A stretch of DNA of 64,000 nt from Aliiroseovarius sediminis (GCF_022678485.1 NZ_JALBYP010000021.1:363973-427972); one strand, 5' to 3'; positions 36,448 to 46,429 are shown, counted from the stretch's first letter. Notes: a model not told the origin generated them from the letters alone. Numbers and translations: made by a program.

Positions 36448-38094
36448 CTATGCAGGTGACAAGGACAGCGCATAAGCATAGATCACGATAATGAACGCGC
36501 TGAGCACCAGCGACCAGATGACACTGTCACGGGGCGAACGCAGCGACATGATACGGATCACATGGGCGCGCCCCGGCGTCGTCAACCGGCGAAACAGCGA
36601 GTTGTCGATATCCAATTGCCCTTCAATCAGGATGAAGAAGGAAAACACCATCGAGGGCAGGTAGACCGTAATGAACATTTCGGTCAGCCATGTTTCCGGC
36701 CGCGCCAGCAACCCGATCGAGGCTGTCGCCACAAGACAGGCGGCCAATGATACATGCTTTCCCAACCGGATCGCGCGGTTGCGCGCGTGCGCCAGGCGGT
36801 CCAGTTCCAGCGCGATGTCGCGATACCCGTCCGCAATCAACGCCCGCCGCAGAACAAGATAGCGCCGCTTGAAACACACCGGATTCTGCCGCCCACACAG
36901 ATATTGAAAGGCGTCGGACAGATGCGCGGATTTGTCGGCCAGCGCGTGGTTCAGACCAATCAGCAGCCGTTCCTCTTCGTCCGTGTGGCGCGTGACTTGA
37001 CCCAGCCCTTCAACCAGAATGACGACGAAAAAGATACTCAGGATGCTGAGGGCGTCGAAGTAATAGTCGTTCTGGACGAAATACGGTTCGAAAAAATAGC
37101 ACCACGACCCGGTGGCCAAAAGCGTCAGCACCAGCGACTTGAATGCGCGGCTCGTGTCGGCGGCGATCGTCAGAAGCAGGTTCGAACTGAGGATAAAAGT
37201 CAGCCCGATCAATTCGTGCCCCTTCAACGCCTCGCCGGTCCAGAGCGAGAACAGAAGCAGCGAAAAGGCCGGCGTAAAAAACCACACGAACCCGTCAGAC
37301 GCGCGCTTCAATTTTAGTGTCGCGTAGGAATAGAGCACTGACGAACTGAAATTCAACAAAACAATCACCGCCACCCACGGCAGCGCCACCCAAAGGGTTG
37401 ACAACGGCAGGTCAATCGCCGGCTCGGCGCCGGGAAACAGCGCAAAGTAAAGGGCAAACAGCGGCAGGGCGGGTAGAAAAAAGAACTGAAGCAGAAAAAA
37501 GCTCAGCACCGGCCCGATCTGGTGACGTTCTTTCATAAGCTTCACCGCGCGCGCCTTGAAGGCAACAGACAGCCCCATCGACACCGCCGAGGCCAGCGCC
37601 AACGCCGCACCGATCCATGTACTGGCCGCAACCCCGTCCATCTTTGACGGCAGGTCCAGAACCAGCATGACACCCAGCGCCGCTATCCCGCCCCACAAAT
37701 AATCGCTGCCCACAAGTCGACTAAGCTGATCGCTTAGTAATAAGCCCATCGCAAACGCCGAAAAGATCGGCCAGATTTCGGCAATAACGATGGCAACTGG
37801 GGTGTCCAACGACCGCAGAGATAAGGTAAAGAACAGCAGCGAAGCCACGAAAAAGAAAGCCTGAATCGAGGCCAGGGTGATGATCTGCCGATCGCGCAGG
37901 GACCGCAAGAAGCGGCTACGCCCCCATTCTGACAGCCCGACGGGCAACGCGATGGCGACCTTCAACACGATCAGCACCACCGGAAAGCTTGACACAAGCT
38001 GGGGGTCCATTTCGGACAAGGCAACGGGAATGGCGGCATAAGCGGCGGCGGACAGCAGTATCAACTGGATCGTTGATGCGCGTTTGTAATTCAT
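36448..38094 (-). CDS. EamA/DMT-type membrane protein with extra C-terminal domain
   Basis: 548 aa. The first roughly 335 residues form about ten helices like drug/metabolite transporters (LDTPVAIVIAEIWPIFSAFAMG, SYATLKLKRASDGFVWFFTPAFSLLLFS). A further 200 residues follow, unusual for this family: two more helices, a cytosolic helical segment (EEERLLIGLNHALADKSAHLSDAF, RRYLVLRRALIADGYRDIALELDRL) and about three closing helices. The transport substrate is unknown. The divergent-side neighbour is an AraC regulator read in the same direction, 88 nt upstream. Confidence 0.7.
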   Translation of the reverse strand: MNYKRASTIQLILLSAAAYAAIPVALSEMDPQLVSSFPVVLIVLKVAIALPVGLSEWGRSRFLRSLRDRQIITLASIQAFFFVASLLFFTLSLRSLDTPVAIVIAEIWPIFSAFAMGLLLSDQLSRLVGSDYLWGGIAALGVMLVLDLPSKMDGVAASTWIGAALALASAVSMGLSVAFKARAVKLMKERHQIGPVLSFFLLQFFFLPALPLFALYFALFPGAEPAIDLPLSTLWVALPWVAVIVLLNFSSSVLYSYATLKLKRASDGFVWFFTPAFSLLLFSLWTGEALKGHELIGLTFILSSNLLLTIAADTSRAFKSLVLTLLATGSWCYFFEPYFVQNDYYFDALSILSIFFVVILVEGLGQVTRHTDEEERLLIGLNHALADKSAHLSDAFQYLCGRQNPVCFKRRYLVLRRALIADGYRDIALELDRLAHARNRAIRLGKHVSLAACLVATASIGLLARPETWLTEMFITVYLPSMVFSFFILIEGQLDIDNSLFRRLTTPGRAHVIRIMSLRSPRDSVIWSLVLSAFIIVIYAYALSLSPA

Positions 38095-38182
38095 GAAGCG
38101 GACACTCGGTTACGATATCTGGGTCCGGTTCGCACCGGTGGCGGGCCACAGTAACCAGCCCTTGACGGCCTGTCAGCCCCGT

Positions 38183-38989
38183 TCAACGGCTCTTGCGAAA
38201 GGCGGACGGGGTCACGCCGGTCTGTTTTTGGAAAGCACGGGTGAAATAGGCTGCCGAGGCAAACCCGAGTGACGCGGCGATGTCCTTGATTGGAATATGC
38301 GTTTCAGTCAACAAGCGCCGCGCTTCGTAGTGAACGCGGTCCTGCAGGATCGCCGAGGCCGGACGCCCGCAGGTGCGGTTGCACACGCGGCTTAGATGCG
38401 TTGGCGTGACGCCAAGTTCCGCAGCGTAATCACGAACCGTTTTGTCGGTGTGGAATTTTTGCTCTACCAACGCGGCAAAGGCGTTGACCAGCCGGCCGGT
38501 GGCGGTGATCGTCGATTTTGCGGCAGTTGTCATACCAAGCTGACGTTCCAGCCAGATCGACAAAAGCCCTGCATGGCACATCATGGCGCGGTGCGATGTG
38601 GGGGCGTTCTTTTCCATCTCGCGGTGCAGGTTATCGACCATACGACTTAACGTCGTCTGCTTGTCGGTTTCGCGCAGCCTTAGATGAACGGCCTCGTCCG
38701 GCAGGGCAAGCTCGTCTTCGCTGCCTTGAGGAAAGACGACGACCGTGCCGTTGACCTGGCTGGACATTTCGAACCCGTGCATCGTGCCGGCGGGCAGGTA
38801 AAGGCAGTTATGGGCGCCATATCCAGCGGTCACGCCATTGACGGTGATCCGTCCCTGGCCACGAGTGAACCAGAGCAGGACCGGCGCGCCATAGGATCGC
38901 ATGGCTTCGGTCCGCCAGCGTCCGCCATTGCCCAGCCGGGCAAGCGGCATGATACGGAATTGGGACGGCGTAGCTGTTGTTTCGGTCAT
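38183..38989 (-). CDS. AraC family transcriptional regulator
   Basis: 268 aa. An N-terminal cupin sensor (VLLWFTRGQGRITVNG, LYLPAGTMHGFEM) is joined to a C-terminal double HTH: LGVTPTHLSRVCNRTCGRPAS and IAASLGFASAAYFTRAFQKQTGVTPSAFRKS. The ligand is unknown. It lies immediately upstream of the EamA-type gene on the same strand, with 88 nt between, so it may control that permease; this is inference. Confidence 0.88.
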   Translation of the reverse strand: MTETTATPSQFRIMPLARLGNGGRWRTEAMRSYGAPVLLWFTRGQGRITVNGVTAGYGAHNCLYLPAGTMHGFEMSSQVNGTVVVFPQGSEDELALPDEAVHLRLRETDKQTTLSRMVDNLHREMEKNAPTSHRAMMCHAGLLSIWLERQLGMTTAAKSTITATGRLVNAFAALVEQKFHTDKTVRDYAAELGVTPTHLSRVCNRTCGRPASAILQDRVHYEARRLLTETHIPIKDIAASLGFASAAYFTRAFQKQTGVTPSAFRKSR

Positions 38990-39084
38990 TTGTTCCAGAT
39001 CAGATCATCTAGCGGCAAAACATTCAATTCTTCATGGGTAACGCAAAACACCGTTCCTGTCTCACGGTTTTTTGGCAGAGTGGC

Positions 39085-39093
39085 TTATCCACA
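39085..39093 (+). promoter_or_regulatory. Perfect DnaA-box sequence TTATCCACA
   Basis: The R1-type consensus occurs once in the 208-nt gap between the AraC regulator and miaA. No cluster of boxes or AT-rich unwinding region accompanies it, so it is not an origin. It could be a DnaA regulatory or titration site, or chance. Confidence 0.35.
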
Positions 39094-39197
39094 GTTTGTT
39101 CACAGCGTTTCTGCAACAAATGTGGGTAAGTCGGCGGATTGGTGCGGAAATGAGAACGGTGCTTTGGCAGGATACGGCCCACCGCGCGCCGCTTGGG

Positions 39198-40097
39198 TCA
39201 GGGCAGGGGAATCACCTGCCAATCGCGCATCCGTTTGCGAAACCACGTCCGTTGCCGTTTGGCATATTGCTGCGAGGCGATGATCGCCCGCGCGCGCGCC
39301 TCATCCAATGTCAGCTCGCCTTGCAGGTAGGCGACCAACTCGGGCGCGCCGATGGCTTTGGCACTGGGGGCCATGGGGGACCAGTCGAGCAGATTGGCGC
39401 GGGTCTCGTCCAGCGCACCTTGATCAAGCATATGGTCAAAGCGCCGTTCGATCCGGTCGCGCAACCAATCTCGATCCGCGTCCAGCACGAAGGCGCAGGC
39501 GTCGCTAAGGGGCAGCAAGGGCGGTGGCGTGTCGTCCTGCCAGCTTGCCAAACCGCGCCCTGTTGTGCGCTGCACTTCCCACGCGCGGCCGACGCGGGCG
39601 GGGTTCTGCTGGTCGATTCGCGCCAGTGTAAGGGGATCAAGGGCATCCAGAAGCGCAGCCAGGCCACCTTCGGCCAGCAACGCCTCGCCTTCGGCGCGCA
39701 CATGAGCGGAGGTTGGTGGAATATCGGCCAGTCCCTCGGTCAGCGCCGACAGGTTCAGACCGGTGCCGCCCACAATGATCGGGCGTTCATCCCCTTGCAG
39801 AATGGGCGCCACGTCGCGCAGCCAATGACCCACGGAATAGTCCTGATCACCGGGAATATGCCCGTATAAAAGGTGCGGCGCGCGGGCCTCGTCCGCTGGG
39901 GTGGGGCGGGCGGTCAGGACGCGCCAGTTGTCAAACACCTGCAAGGCGTCCGCATTGACGATCACGCCGCCCGATGCCTCGGCAATGGCCAGCGCCAGCG
40001 CGGATTTGCCCGCGGCTGTCGGCCCCGCGATCAGGACGGGCTGCCCGGCAGGCACGCTGGCCGCGATGGCCTGAATGTCAACGCCGGTCATGCGCAT
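39198..40097 (-). CDS. miaA: tRNA dimethylallyltransferase
   Basis: 299 aa. It transfers dimethylallyl to A37 of tRNAs that read UNN codons. P-loop [14 protein letters not shown], the VGGTGLN motif, [11 protein letters not shown] and the C-terminal RQRTWFRKR are typical. ATG 40097 has AGGA 4-7 nt upstream; ATG 40091 and GTG 40100 are close alternatives. It is divergent from pyrH, separated by about 133 nt. Confidence 0.94.
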   Translation of the reverse strand: MRMTGVDIQAIAASVPAGQPVLIAGPTAAGKSALALAIAEASGGVIVNADALQVFDNWRVLTARPTPADEARAPHLLYGHIPGDQDYSVGHWLRDVAPILQGDERPIIVGGTGLNLSALTEGLADIPPTSAHVRAEGEALLAEGGLAALLDALDPLTLARIDQQNPARVGRAWEVQRTTGRGLASWQDDTPPPLLPLSDACAFVLDADRDWLRDRIERRFDHMLDQGALDETRANLLDWSPMAPSAKAIGAPELVAYLQGELTLDEARARAIIASQQYAKRQRTWFRKRMRDWQVIPLP

Positions 40098-40230
40098 CAC
40101 GTCCTATTGCCAAGGGCACACGCCTGTGGCTTCTTTTTTGCTGCACGTCTTAGATCGCGCATTGAATAATGTGCCTTGATCGGTCATCTTGCCCGCCAAC
40201 ACAATCACGACAAGCAGAGAGTGGCAACCG

Positions 40231-41004
40231 ATGAGTGATCAGGCCTCAGTGGTGACGGAAAAGGGCACCGACGCCGGCGAAACCGACACCTCTCAACCCA
40301 CCTATAACCGCGTCATGCTGAAAATCTCCGGCGAGGCGCTGATGGGAGATCAGGGCTATGGCCTGCACCCCCCGACGGTCGAACGCATCGCGCGCGAGGT
40401 CAAGTCAGTGCATGACATGGGGGTCGAGATCTGCATGGTCATTGGGGGCGGCAATATCTTTCGCGGGCTGCAAGGGTCCGCACAGGGGATGGAGCGGACG
40501 ACGGCGGATTATATGGGAATGCTGGCAACCGTGATGAACGCGCTGGCGATGCAGGCCGCCCTTGAAGGGCTGGGCGTCTACACTCGCGTTATCTCGGCCA
40601 TTCCGATGGATCAGGTGTGCGAGCCCTATATCCGCCGTCGCGCGGTGCGCCACCTTGAAAAGGGCCGTGTCTGCATCTTTGCCGCAGGCACCGGAAATCC
40701 GTATTTCACGACCGATACCGCCGCAACTTTGCGTGCAAATGAAATGGCTTGCGAGGCGATCTTCAAAGGCACCAAGGTTGATGGTGTCTATGATATGGAC
40801 CCGGTCTCTAACCCTGATGCCGTAAGATATGACAATGTCTCGTATGACGATGTACTGGCGAAACGGCTGGCGGTCATGGATGCCTCGGCGATTGCGCTTG
40901 CGCGGGATAACAACCTGCCCATTATCGTCTTTTCATTGGACGAACCCGGGGGGTTACGTGGCATTCTGTCGGGGACGGGCAAATATACGCGCGTTGGAAA
41001 TTGA
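40231..41004 (+). CDS. pyrH: Uridylate kinase
   Basis: 257 aa. Phosphorylates UMP to UDP. Amino acid kinase fold: [45 protein letters not shown] and [14 protein letters not shown] 15-residue N-terminal extension rich in Asp, Thr and Glu precedes the core. ATG 40231 follows GAGAGTGG. It leads the pyrH-frr-uppS-cdsA-dxr-rseP series, although rpsB-tsf, often directly upstream in other bacteria, lie about 17 kb away here. Confidence 0.96.
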   Translation: MSDQASVVTEKGTDAGETDTSQPTYNRVMLKISGEALMGDQGYGLHPPTVERIAREVKSVHDMGVEICMVIGGGNIFRGLQGSAQGMERTTADYMGMLATVMNALAMQAALEGLGVYTRVISAIPMDQVCEPYIRRRAVRHLEKGRVCIFAAGTGNPYFTTDTAATLRANEMACEAIFKGTKVDGVYDMDPVSNPDAVRYDNVSYDDVLAKRLAVMDASAIALARDNNLPIIVFSLDEPGGLRGILSGTGKYTRVGN

Positions 41005-41203
41005 CCGCGCGTGGTGAGTCCTAAAATGGGGCAGCTTTTCGCCCAGTGTTGAAACACAATCCGGGCTGAGGCGAACCTGACCTATACATTTGGTGGGTTG
41101 TGGCGTTATACCGGGCTACGAGCATGAGCAGAAAGACCGGGTGGCGCGCGTTTATTCAAAGAAACCGCACATCCCGTGCACGAAGACAAGGGGAAGCCAG
41201 GAC

Positions 41204-41770
41204 ATGGCAAGCGATATTTTCGAACTGGATTTGAATGATCTGGAGCGGCGAATGGATGGTGCGATCAGCGCGCTACGCACAGAATTCGCGTCATTGCGGA
41301 CCGGGCGGGCCTCAGCCGCGATGCTGGAGCCGATTATGGTCGAAGCCTACGGCCAGCGCACGCCGATTAACCAAGTTGGCACCGTGAATGTGCCGGAACC
41401 GCGGATGGTCACGATCAACGTGTGGGACAAAAGCATGGTCAACGCGGTTGAAAAGGCAATTCGCGAAAGCGGTCTGGGCATCAACCCGCAGCTAAATGGC
41501 ACGATCATCATGTTGCCGATTCCCGAGCTGAATGAAGAACGCCGTCGCGACCTGACGCGCGTTGCCGCACAATATGCCGAAAACGCCCGCGTCTCAATCC
41601 GCAACGTGCGCCGCGACGGCATGGAACAGCTAAAAAAGGCCAAGAATGACGGGATGGGTGAAGATGATCACAAGTTTTGGCATGATGAAGTACAAGGCCT
41701 GACAGACAAATTTGTTGGTAACGTCGACAAGGCACTTGAGGTAAAACAGGAAGAGATTATGCAGGTCTGA
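41204..41770 (+). CDS. frr: Ribosome recycling factor
   Basis: 188 aa, all-helical stem plus a small beta domain. With EF-G it splits post-termination ribosomes. [28 protein letters not shown]-like [15 protein letters not shown] and [15 protein letters not shown] are conserved blocks. The ATG at 41204 follows AAGGGG. The 199-nt gap after pyrH contains no gene and may hold a promoter. Confidence 0.97.
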   Translation: MASDIFELDLNDLERRMDGAISALRTEFASLRTGRASAAMLEPIMVEAYGQRTPINQVGTVNVPEPRMVTINVWDKSMVNAVEKAIRESGLGINPQLNGTIIMLPIPELNEERRRDLTRVAAQYAENARVSIRNVRRDGMEQLKKAKNDGMGEDDHKFWHDEVQGLTDKFVGNVDKALEVKQEEIMQV

Positions 41771-41821
41771 CCCCGCTGGGGCAGGCACACCATGATCCGA
41801 TAAGCAGAATTGGGCGTGTCG

Positions 41822-42571
41822 ATGGGCAGAAAAGCCACGGACAAGGACGAAAGGGCGCAAAAATCGCCCGATCACGTCGCCATCATCATGGATGGCAACG
41901 GTCGGTGGGCGCAACGTCGGGGCAAGCCCCGACTGTTCGGCCATCATGCCGGTGCCAAACGTGTCCGTGAAATCGTCGAAGCCTGTCCCGATCTGGGCGT
42001 GAAATACATCACCATCTTCGCCTTCTCGACCGAGAACTGGAAACGCACCCAGACCGAGGTCGCGGGGCTGATGAGCCTGTTTCGCCGCTATATCCATAAA
42101 GAAGCCCGCGCGTTGTTCAACGAAGGCGTGCGCGTGCGTTTCATCGGTGATCGGGACCGACTGGACAAAAAACTGATCGCCCTGATGACCGAGCTTGAAA
42201 CGCTGACCGAAGAAAATGACCGGGTGCATCTGACCATCGCGCTTAACTATGGCGGCCGTGACGAAGTTGCGCGCGCCACGCGGCGCATGGCGCAAGATGT
42301 GGCCGGGGGACGACTTGACGCTGACAGCGTAGATGAACAAACGTTGGCAAGCTACTTGGATACATGTGTTTTACCAGATCCTGACCTTGTGATACGCACG
42401 TCAGGCGAGGCCCGGATTTCCAACTTTCTGCTATGGCAATCGGCTTATGCCGAATACGAGTTCATCGACACGCTTTGGCCTGATTTCTCGTCGGCGGTAT
42501 TTGCCGAGGTTGTAGATCGCTTCGCAGGTCGCGAACGGCGGTTCGGGGCGGTTGTGACCGCTGCGGAATAG
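41822..42571 (+). CDS. uppS: Isoprenyl transferase (undecaprenyl diphosphate synthase)
   Basis: 249 aa. It makes the C55 lipid carrier precursor for peptidoglycan and O-antigen. The active-site block VAIIMDGNGRWAQRRG with the catalytic Asp, FAFSTENWKR and the C-terminal RTSGEARISNFLLWQ, AYAEYEF are all present. ATG 41822 is used; GTG 41816 and TTG 41810 are possible. Codons around 42340-42400 are AT-richer than the rest of the gene. Confidence 0.95.
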   Translation: MGRKATDKDERAQKSPDHVAIIMDGNGRWAQRRGKPRLFGHHAGAKRVREIVEACPDLGVKYITIFAFSTENWKRTQTEVAGLMSLFRRYIHKEARALFNEGVRVRFIGDRDRLDKKLIALMTELETLTEENDRVHLTIALNYGGRDEVARATRRMAQDVAGGRLDADSVDEQTLASYLDTCVLPDPDLVIRTSGEARISNFLLWQSAYAEYEFIDTLWPDFSSAVFAEVVDRFAGRERRFGAVVTAAE

Positions 42572-42682
42572 GACCGAGCGTCAAGCTCCGCAGGCGCGAC
42601 ATTTGCGCCACGGCGCACACTTGCCCGACCTACCGGCGATCAACCGCTTGAGGGTCCGCTGCGTGAGTGCCATAAACTCTTC

Positions 42683-43504
42683 ATGAAAAGCAGCAATTCT
42701 TCCTCGAAATGGTCGGATCTGGCACCGCGTGTGCTGTCTGCCATCGTCATGGCAGGGGTCGCGGCACTGGCAATCTTGCTGGGCGACCCAATCTTTCTGA
42801 CCCTGATCGCGGTTGTGATCGGCCTGTGCGTCGGCGAATTTGCGCGGCTATTGGACCCGACCCGACCGGCGATGTTCACATTGCTGGGCGTGATCGCCAC
42901 GCTTGCGGTGTTCTTCGCCAGCTTTGGATACAGCGCGGCGGACCCGGATGGTGTTCTGGTGACATTGCGCACGCTCGTCCTGATGCTGCCACCGCTGCTT
43001 GGTGCGGCCTTGTTGACACAACACAGACTGCTGTTTCTGGGCTATGCGGGCCTGATCATGCTGGCAAGCCTTGGTTTCATTGCCATGGGGCCGGGGCCCG
43101 TGCTGATCTGGTTTCTGCTGATCATCATCATGTCTGATGTAGCGGGCTATTTCGTCGGGCGCACGATCGGCGGGCCGAAGTTCTGGCCACGCGTCAGTCC
43201 CAAGAAAACATGGTCAGGCACCATTGCAGGCTGGGTCGGCGCGTTACTGATCGGGTTTTTCGCCGCAAGTCAGGGCGTGTTTACGCCGGTCGAGGCCTTG
43301 TTTACCCCCCTGATCGCGCTGGCCGGTCAGATGGGCGATATCGTGGAAAGTGCGATCAAGCGGCATGTTGGGGTCAAGGACAGCTCGAACCTCATTCCCG
43401 GTCATGGCGGTGTGCTGGATCGCTTTGACGCGATGATCGGTGCGGCGGGGGCTTTGATGCTCCTGACGGGGATCGCGTCACTGTTGGGCTGGTCGGCAGG
43501 ATGA
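42683..43504 (+). CDS. cdsA: Phosphatidate cytidylyltransferase
   Basis: 273 aa, about eight membrane helices. It forms CDP-diacylglycerol from CTP and phosphatidic acid. The CDS signature runs from SPKKTWSGTIAGW through GQMGDIVESAIKRHVGVKDSS to PGHGGVLDRFDAM. The start at 42683 gives a short Ser/Lys-rich cytoplasmic tail. A 111-nt gap separates it from uppS; dxr follows after 16 nt. Confidence 0.95.
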   Translation: MKSSNSSSKWSDLAPRVLSAIVMAGVAALAILLGDPIFLTLIAVVIGLCVGEFARLLDPTRPAMFTLLGVIATLAVFFASFGYSAADPDGVLVTLRTLVLMLPPLLGAALLTQHRLLFLGYAGLIMLASLGFIAMGPGPVLIWFLLIIIMSDVAGYFVGRTIGGPKFWPRVSPKKTWSGTIAGWVGALLIGFFAASQGVFTPVEALFTPLIALAGQMGDIVESAIKRHVGVKDSSNLIPGHGGVLDRFDAMIGAAGALMLLTGIASLLGWSAG

Positions 43505-43520
43505 CAGGGCAGGGCGCATT

Positions 43521-44702
43521 ATGACCAATGGGCAACGACGTGTCTCGATCTTTGGGGCGACGGGATCGATCGGGCAATCCACGATTGACCTGATTGCGCG
43601 CAATCCCGACGCCTATGACGTGGTTGCGCTGACCGGTGGACATAACGTTGCGCAACTGGCGCAGGACGCGATCCGGTTGGGCGCTGATGTAGCTGTGACC
43701 GCGCATGACGAACACCTGCCAGCGCTGCGCGACGCCCTTGCCGGATCAGGGGTCGAGGCCGCAGCGGGCGACACCGCGATAGAAGACGCCGCGATGCGCC
43801 CCGTTGATTGGGTCATGTCGGCCATTGTGGGGGCCGCCGGCCTTCTGCCCGGATTGCGCGCGCTTGAGGGGCACGCAACGCTGGCCCTTGCCAACAAGGA
43901 AAGCCTTGTGACCGCAGGCCCTTTGATCATGGCAACCGCACAAGCCCACCATGCGCGCATCCTGCCAGTAGACAGCGAACACTCGGCCGTGTTTCAGGGG
44001 CTGGTGGGCGAGGATTTGGCAGCGGTGGAACGTGTGATAATCACCGCTTCGGGTGGAGCGTTTCGGGATTGGCCGATTGAGGATTTGGCCAGCGCAACGC
44101 TGGATCAGGCCAGCGCACACCCCAACTGGGACATGGGGCAACGGATCACCATCGACAGCGCATCTATGTTCAATAAAGCGCTTGAAGTCATAGAAACCAA
44201 AGAGTTTTTTGGGATTGAAGCCAACCAGATTGAGGTCGTGATTCATCCCCAAAGCCTTGTACACGCGCTTGTTGGCTTCAACGACGGCGCGCTGATGGCG
44301 CATCTGGGCGCGCCCGATATGCGTCACGCCATCGGCTATGCCTTGCACTGGCCCGACCGGCGCCACCTGCCGGTTGATCGGCTGGACCTTGCGCGGATCG
44401 CGACGCTGGAATTTCGCGCGCCCGATGAGGCGCGATACCCCGCGCTGCGACTGGCGCGCGAAGTGATGGCGGCGGGCGGTCTGTCTGGCGCGATCTTCAA
44501 CGCCGCGAAAGAGGTCGCGCTGGACGGTTTCATCGCTGGGCGCATCGGCTTTATGGACATGGCCCATATCGTTGAAGAGGTGCTGATCCGGCTTGACGGC
44601 GATGTGTCTTTGGCTCATGGCGCGATGACCCTTGATAATGTGCGCGCCGCCGACCAAATGGGTCGCAACACCGCACAACAGGTCATCGACACGCGCCGCT
44701 AG
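43521..44702 (+). CDS. dxr: 1-deoxy-D-xylulose 5-phosphate reductoisomerase
   Basis: 393 aa. The first committed enzyme of the MEP isoprenoid pathway, NADPH-dependent. FGATGSIGQSTIDLI is the nucleotide-binding loop; LANKESLVTAGPL, PVDSEHSA, TASGGAFRDW and MFNKALEVIETKEFFG carry metal and substrate residues. Its place between cdsA and rseP is typical. It supplies precursors to UppS encoded two genes upstream. Confidence 0.97.
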   Translation: MTNGQRRVSIFGATGSIGQSTIDLIARNPDAYDVVALTGGHNVAQLAQDAIRLGADVAVTAHDEHLPALRDALAGSGVEAAAGDTAIEDAAMRPVDWVMSAIVGAAGLLPGLRALEGHATLALANKESLVTAGPLIMATAQAHHARILPVDSEHSAVFQGLVGEDLAAVERVIITASGGAFRDWPIEDLASATLDQASAHPNWDMGQRITIDSASMFNKALEVIETKEFFGIEANQIEVVIHPQSLVHALVGFNDGALMAHLGAPDMRHAIGYALHWPDRRHLPVDRLDLARIATLEFRAPDEARYPALRLAREVMAAGGLSGAIFNAAKEVALDGFIAGRIGFMDMAHIVEEVLIRLDGDVSLAHGAMTLDNVRAADQMGRNTAQQVIDTRR

Positions 44703-44745
44703 GTCGCCACAGGCACACAACAGCAAAGAGCAGGAAAGAGATTTC

Positions 44746-46086
44746 ATGGAACTTACCGGGCTGCTTCCCGACTTCGGCAACCTCGCCTTTACGATCCTTG
44801 CGTTTCTTGCGGCGCTGACGGTGATCGTGGCGGTGCATGAATATGGCCACTACATCGTCGGGCGCTGGTCTGGGATCAAGGCGGATGTCTTCTCGATCGG
44901 GATGGGGCCTGTGGTCACGTCACGGGTGGATAAGCATGGCACCCGCTGGCAGATCGCGGCCTTTCCCATCGGTGGATATGTGAAGTTTCGCGGTGATGCG
45001 AACGTGGCTTCGGGCAGTGCCGATGACGAAGCGATGGCGGCAATGGACGATGAGGAACGACGCCACACCATGCACGGTGCCCCGCTTTGGGCGCGGACGC
45101 TGACGGTTGCGGCGGGGCCAGTATTCAACTTCATCCTGTCAATCATCATCTTCGCGGGCCTTGCGCTGGCGACCGGCGTTGCGCGCGACCCGTTGTCTGT
45201 CGCCAAGCCCCTGAACGTGCCGGGAATGGAAGATGGGCTGCGCGCTGGCGATGAAATCCTGGCGATTGCAGAGCACGAAACCCCGCCGCTGGCGGAGTTT
45301 CATACCATCGTGGAAGAACTGCCTGACACCGCACAAGTCGATTACCGGGTGCGCCGTGACGGGCAGGTGATGGATGTGACCGCCACCCACCCTTTCCCCG
45401 CGCTTGTCGGGTCGGTCAGCCCGAAATCCGCCGCCATCGAAGCCGGCCTGAAGGAAGGGGATTTTATTGCCACGGTTGACGGCACCCCTGTGCCCACCTT
45501 CAACACCTTGCGCGAAATTGTGGTAAACGGCGATGGCGCCCCGCTGACCCTTGGCGTCCTGCGTGATGGCACGCCGATGGACGTCACCCTGACCCCGCGC
45601 CGTCAGGACATTCCCAGCGCCGAGGGCGGGTTTGAAACGCGATGGCTGATCGGCATTACCTCGGGCATGGTGTTCGAACCGGCGACCCGTACACCCGGAG
45701 TGTGGGAAAGCCTGACTTCGGGCGTGGATCGGGTGATCTATATCATCAACGCCAGCCTGTCGGGTCTGTGGCACATGATCACTGGGGCTATCTCAAGCTG
45801 CAACTTGTCTGGGCCAATCGGCATTGCGCAAGTGTCGGGGCAGGCGGCGTCAATGGGGGCGACCAGTTTCATCAGCTTTATTGCGATGCTGTCCACGGCC
45901 ATTGGTCTGTTGAACCTGTTTCCGATCCCGGTGCTGGACGGTGGGCATCTGGTCTTCTTCGGCTATGAAGCTATCACCGGCAAAGCGCCGTCTGACAAGG
46001 CGCTGAACATTATGCTGGCAATTGGTCTGGCACTGGTTTTGTCACTGATGGTGCTTGGCCTGACCAACGATTTGTTCTGTCCTTGA
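44746..46086 (+). CDS. rseP: RIP metalloprotease RseP (site-2 protease)
   Basis: 446 aa, four membrane helices. It cleaves anti-sigma factors and signal peptides within the membrane. HEYGH (HExxH) is in the first helix at about residue 27, two PDZ-like domains follow (around 130-300, with FIATVDGTPVPTFN), and LNLFPIPVLDGGHL carries the second zinc-site Asp. The ATG at 44746 follows CAGGAAAGAG. It is followed by a 44-aa membrane protein and bamA. Confidence 0.95.
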   Translation: MELTGLLPDFGNLAFTILAFLAALTVIVAVHEYGHYIVGRWSGIKADVFSIGMGPVVTSRVDKHGTRWQIAAFPIGGYVKFRGDANVASGSADDEAMAAMDDEERRHTMHGAPLWARTLTVAAGPVFNFILSIIIFAGLALATGVARDPLSVAKPLNVPGMEDGLRAGDEILAIAEHETPPLAEFHTIVEELPDTAQVDYRVRRDGQVMDVTATHPFPALVGSVSPKSAAIEAGLKEGDFIATVDGTPVPTFNTLREIVVNGDGAPLTLGVLRDGTPMDVTLTPRRQDIPSAEGGFETRWLIGITSGMVFEPATRTPGVWESLTSGVDRVIYIINASLSGLWHMITGAISSCNLSGPIGIAQVSGQAASMGATSFISFIAMLSTAIGLLNLFPIPVLDGGHLVFFGYEAITGKAPSDKALNIMLAIGLALVLSLMVLGLTNDLFCP

Positions 46087-46206
46087 TCGGCGTGCTGCCA
46101 TCGTGATTGCCCCATTTCTGCCATACTTCTGAAAAGCCCGCGCCGTAATTGAGCGTTAAGCTGCTGGAATAGTCGCAGGGTGTGATCGGGTAAGAAGGGG
46201 ATCGTC

Positions 46207-46341
46207 ATGGATCGAAAATATCTGGATGATGGAACGCAGGGGCTGTCTGTCTTGGTGGACCTTAGCTGGGACAAGCTGCTCTTTGCCGGTGGTATCGTGG
46301 CGGCCCTTGGGATCAGCGCGGCGCTGGCCAGTCTGATATAG
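46207..46341 (+). CDS. 44-aa membrane protein between rseP and bamA
   Basis: A short frame (MDRKYLDDGTQGLSVLVDLS, then a hydrophobic helix FAGGIVAALGISAALASLI at the C-terminus). AAGGGG ends 7 nt before the ATG, a good ribosome site. The predicted product has a charged N-terminal half and one tail-anchor-like helix. It is not a family I recognise. Its fixed place between the intramembrane protease and BamA invites a role in envelope assembly, which is inference only. Confidence 0.6.
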   Translation: MDRKYLDDGTQGLSVLVDLSWDKLLFAGGIVAALGISAALASLI

Positions 46342-46410
46342 CGGTCAGGCAGCGCCCTAAAACCAATCTCGCAGACACAAGACGAATAGACATGATCACC
46401 TGCCGCAGCC

Positions 46411-46429
46411 CCCGCTGCGCGCGGGTTTT
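46411..46429 (+). terminator. Possible terminator before bamA
   Basis: CCCGC-TGCGC-GCGGG stem followed by TTTT, 70 nt after the 44-aa gene. The stem is short (5 bp), so termination is probably partial; the 144 nt from here to bamA may hold its own promoter (a TTGACA-like element lies near 46539-46544). Confidence 0.45.

Noticed and set aside
36264..36479. 71-codon minus-strand frame with a protein-like end (FLGGRKYPRWIEAWDD)
   Set aside because: The composition is suggestive, but there is no good ribosome site, the frame overlaps the EamA gene end, and no family is recognisable; it may be a remnant.
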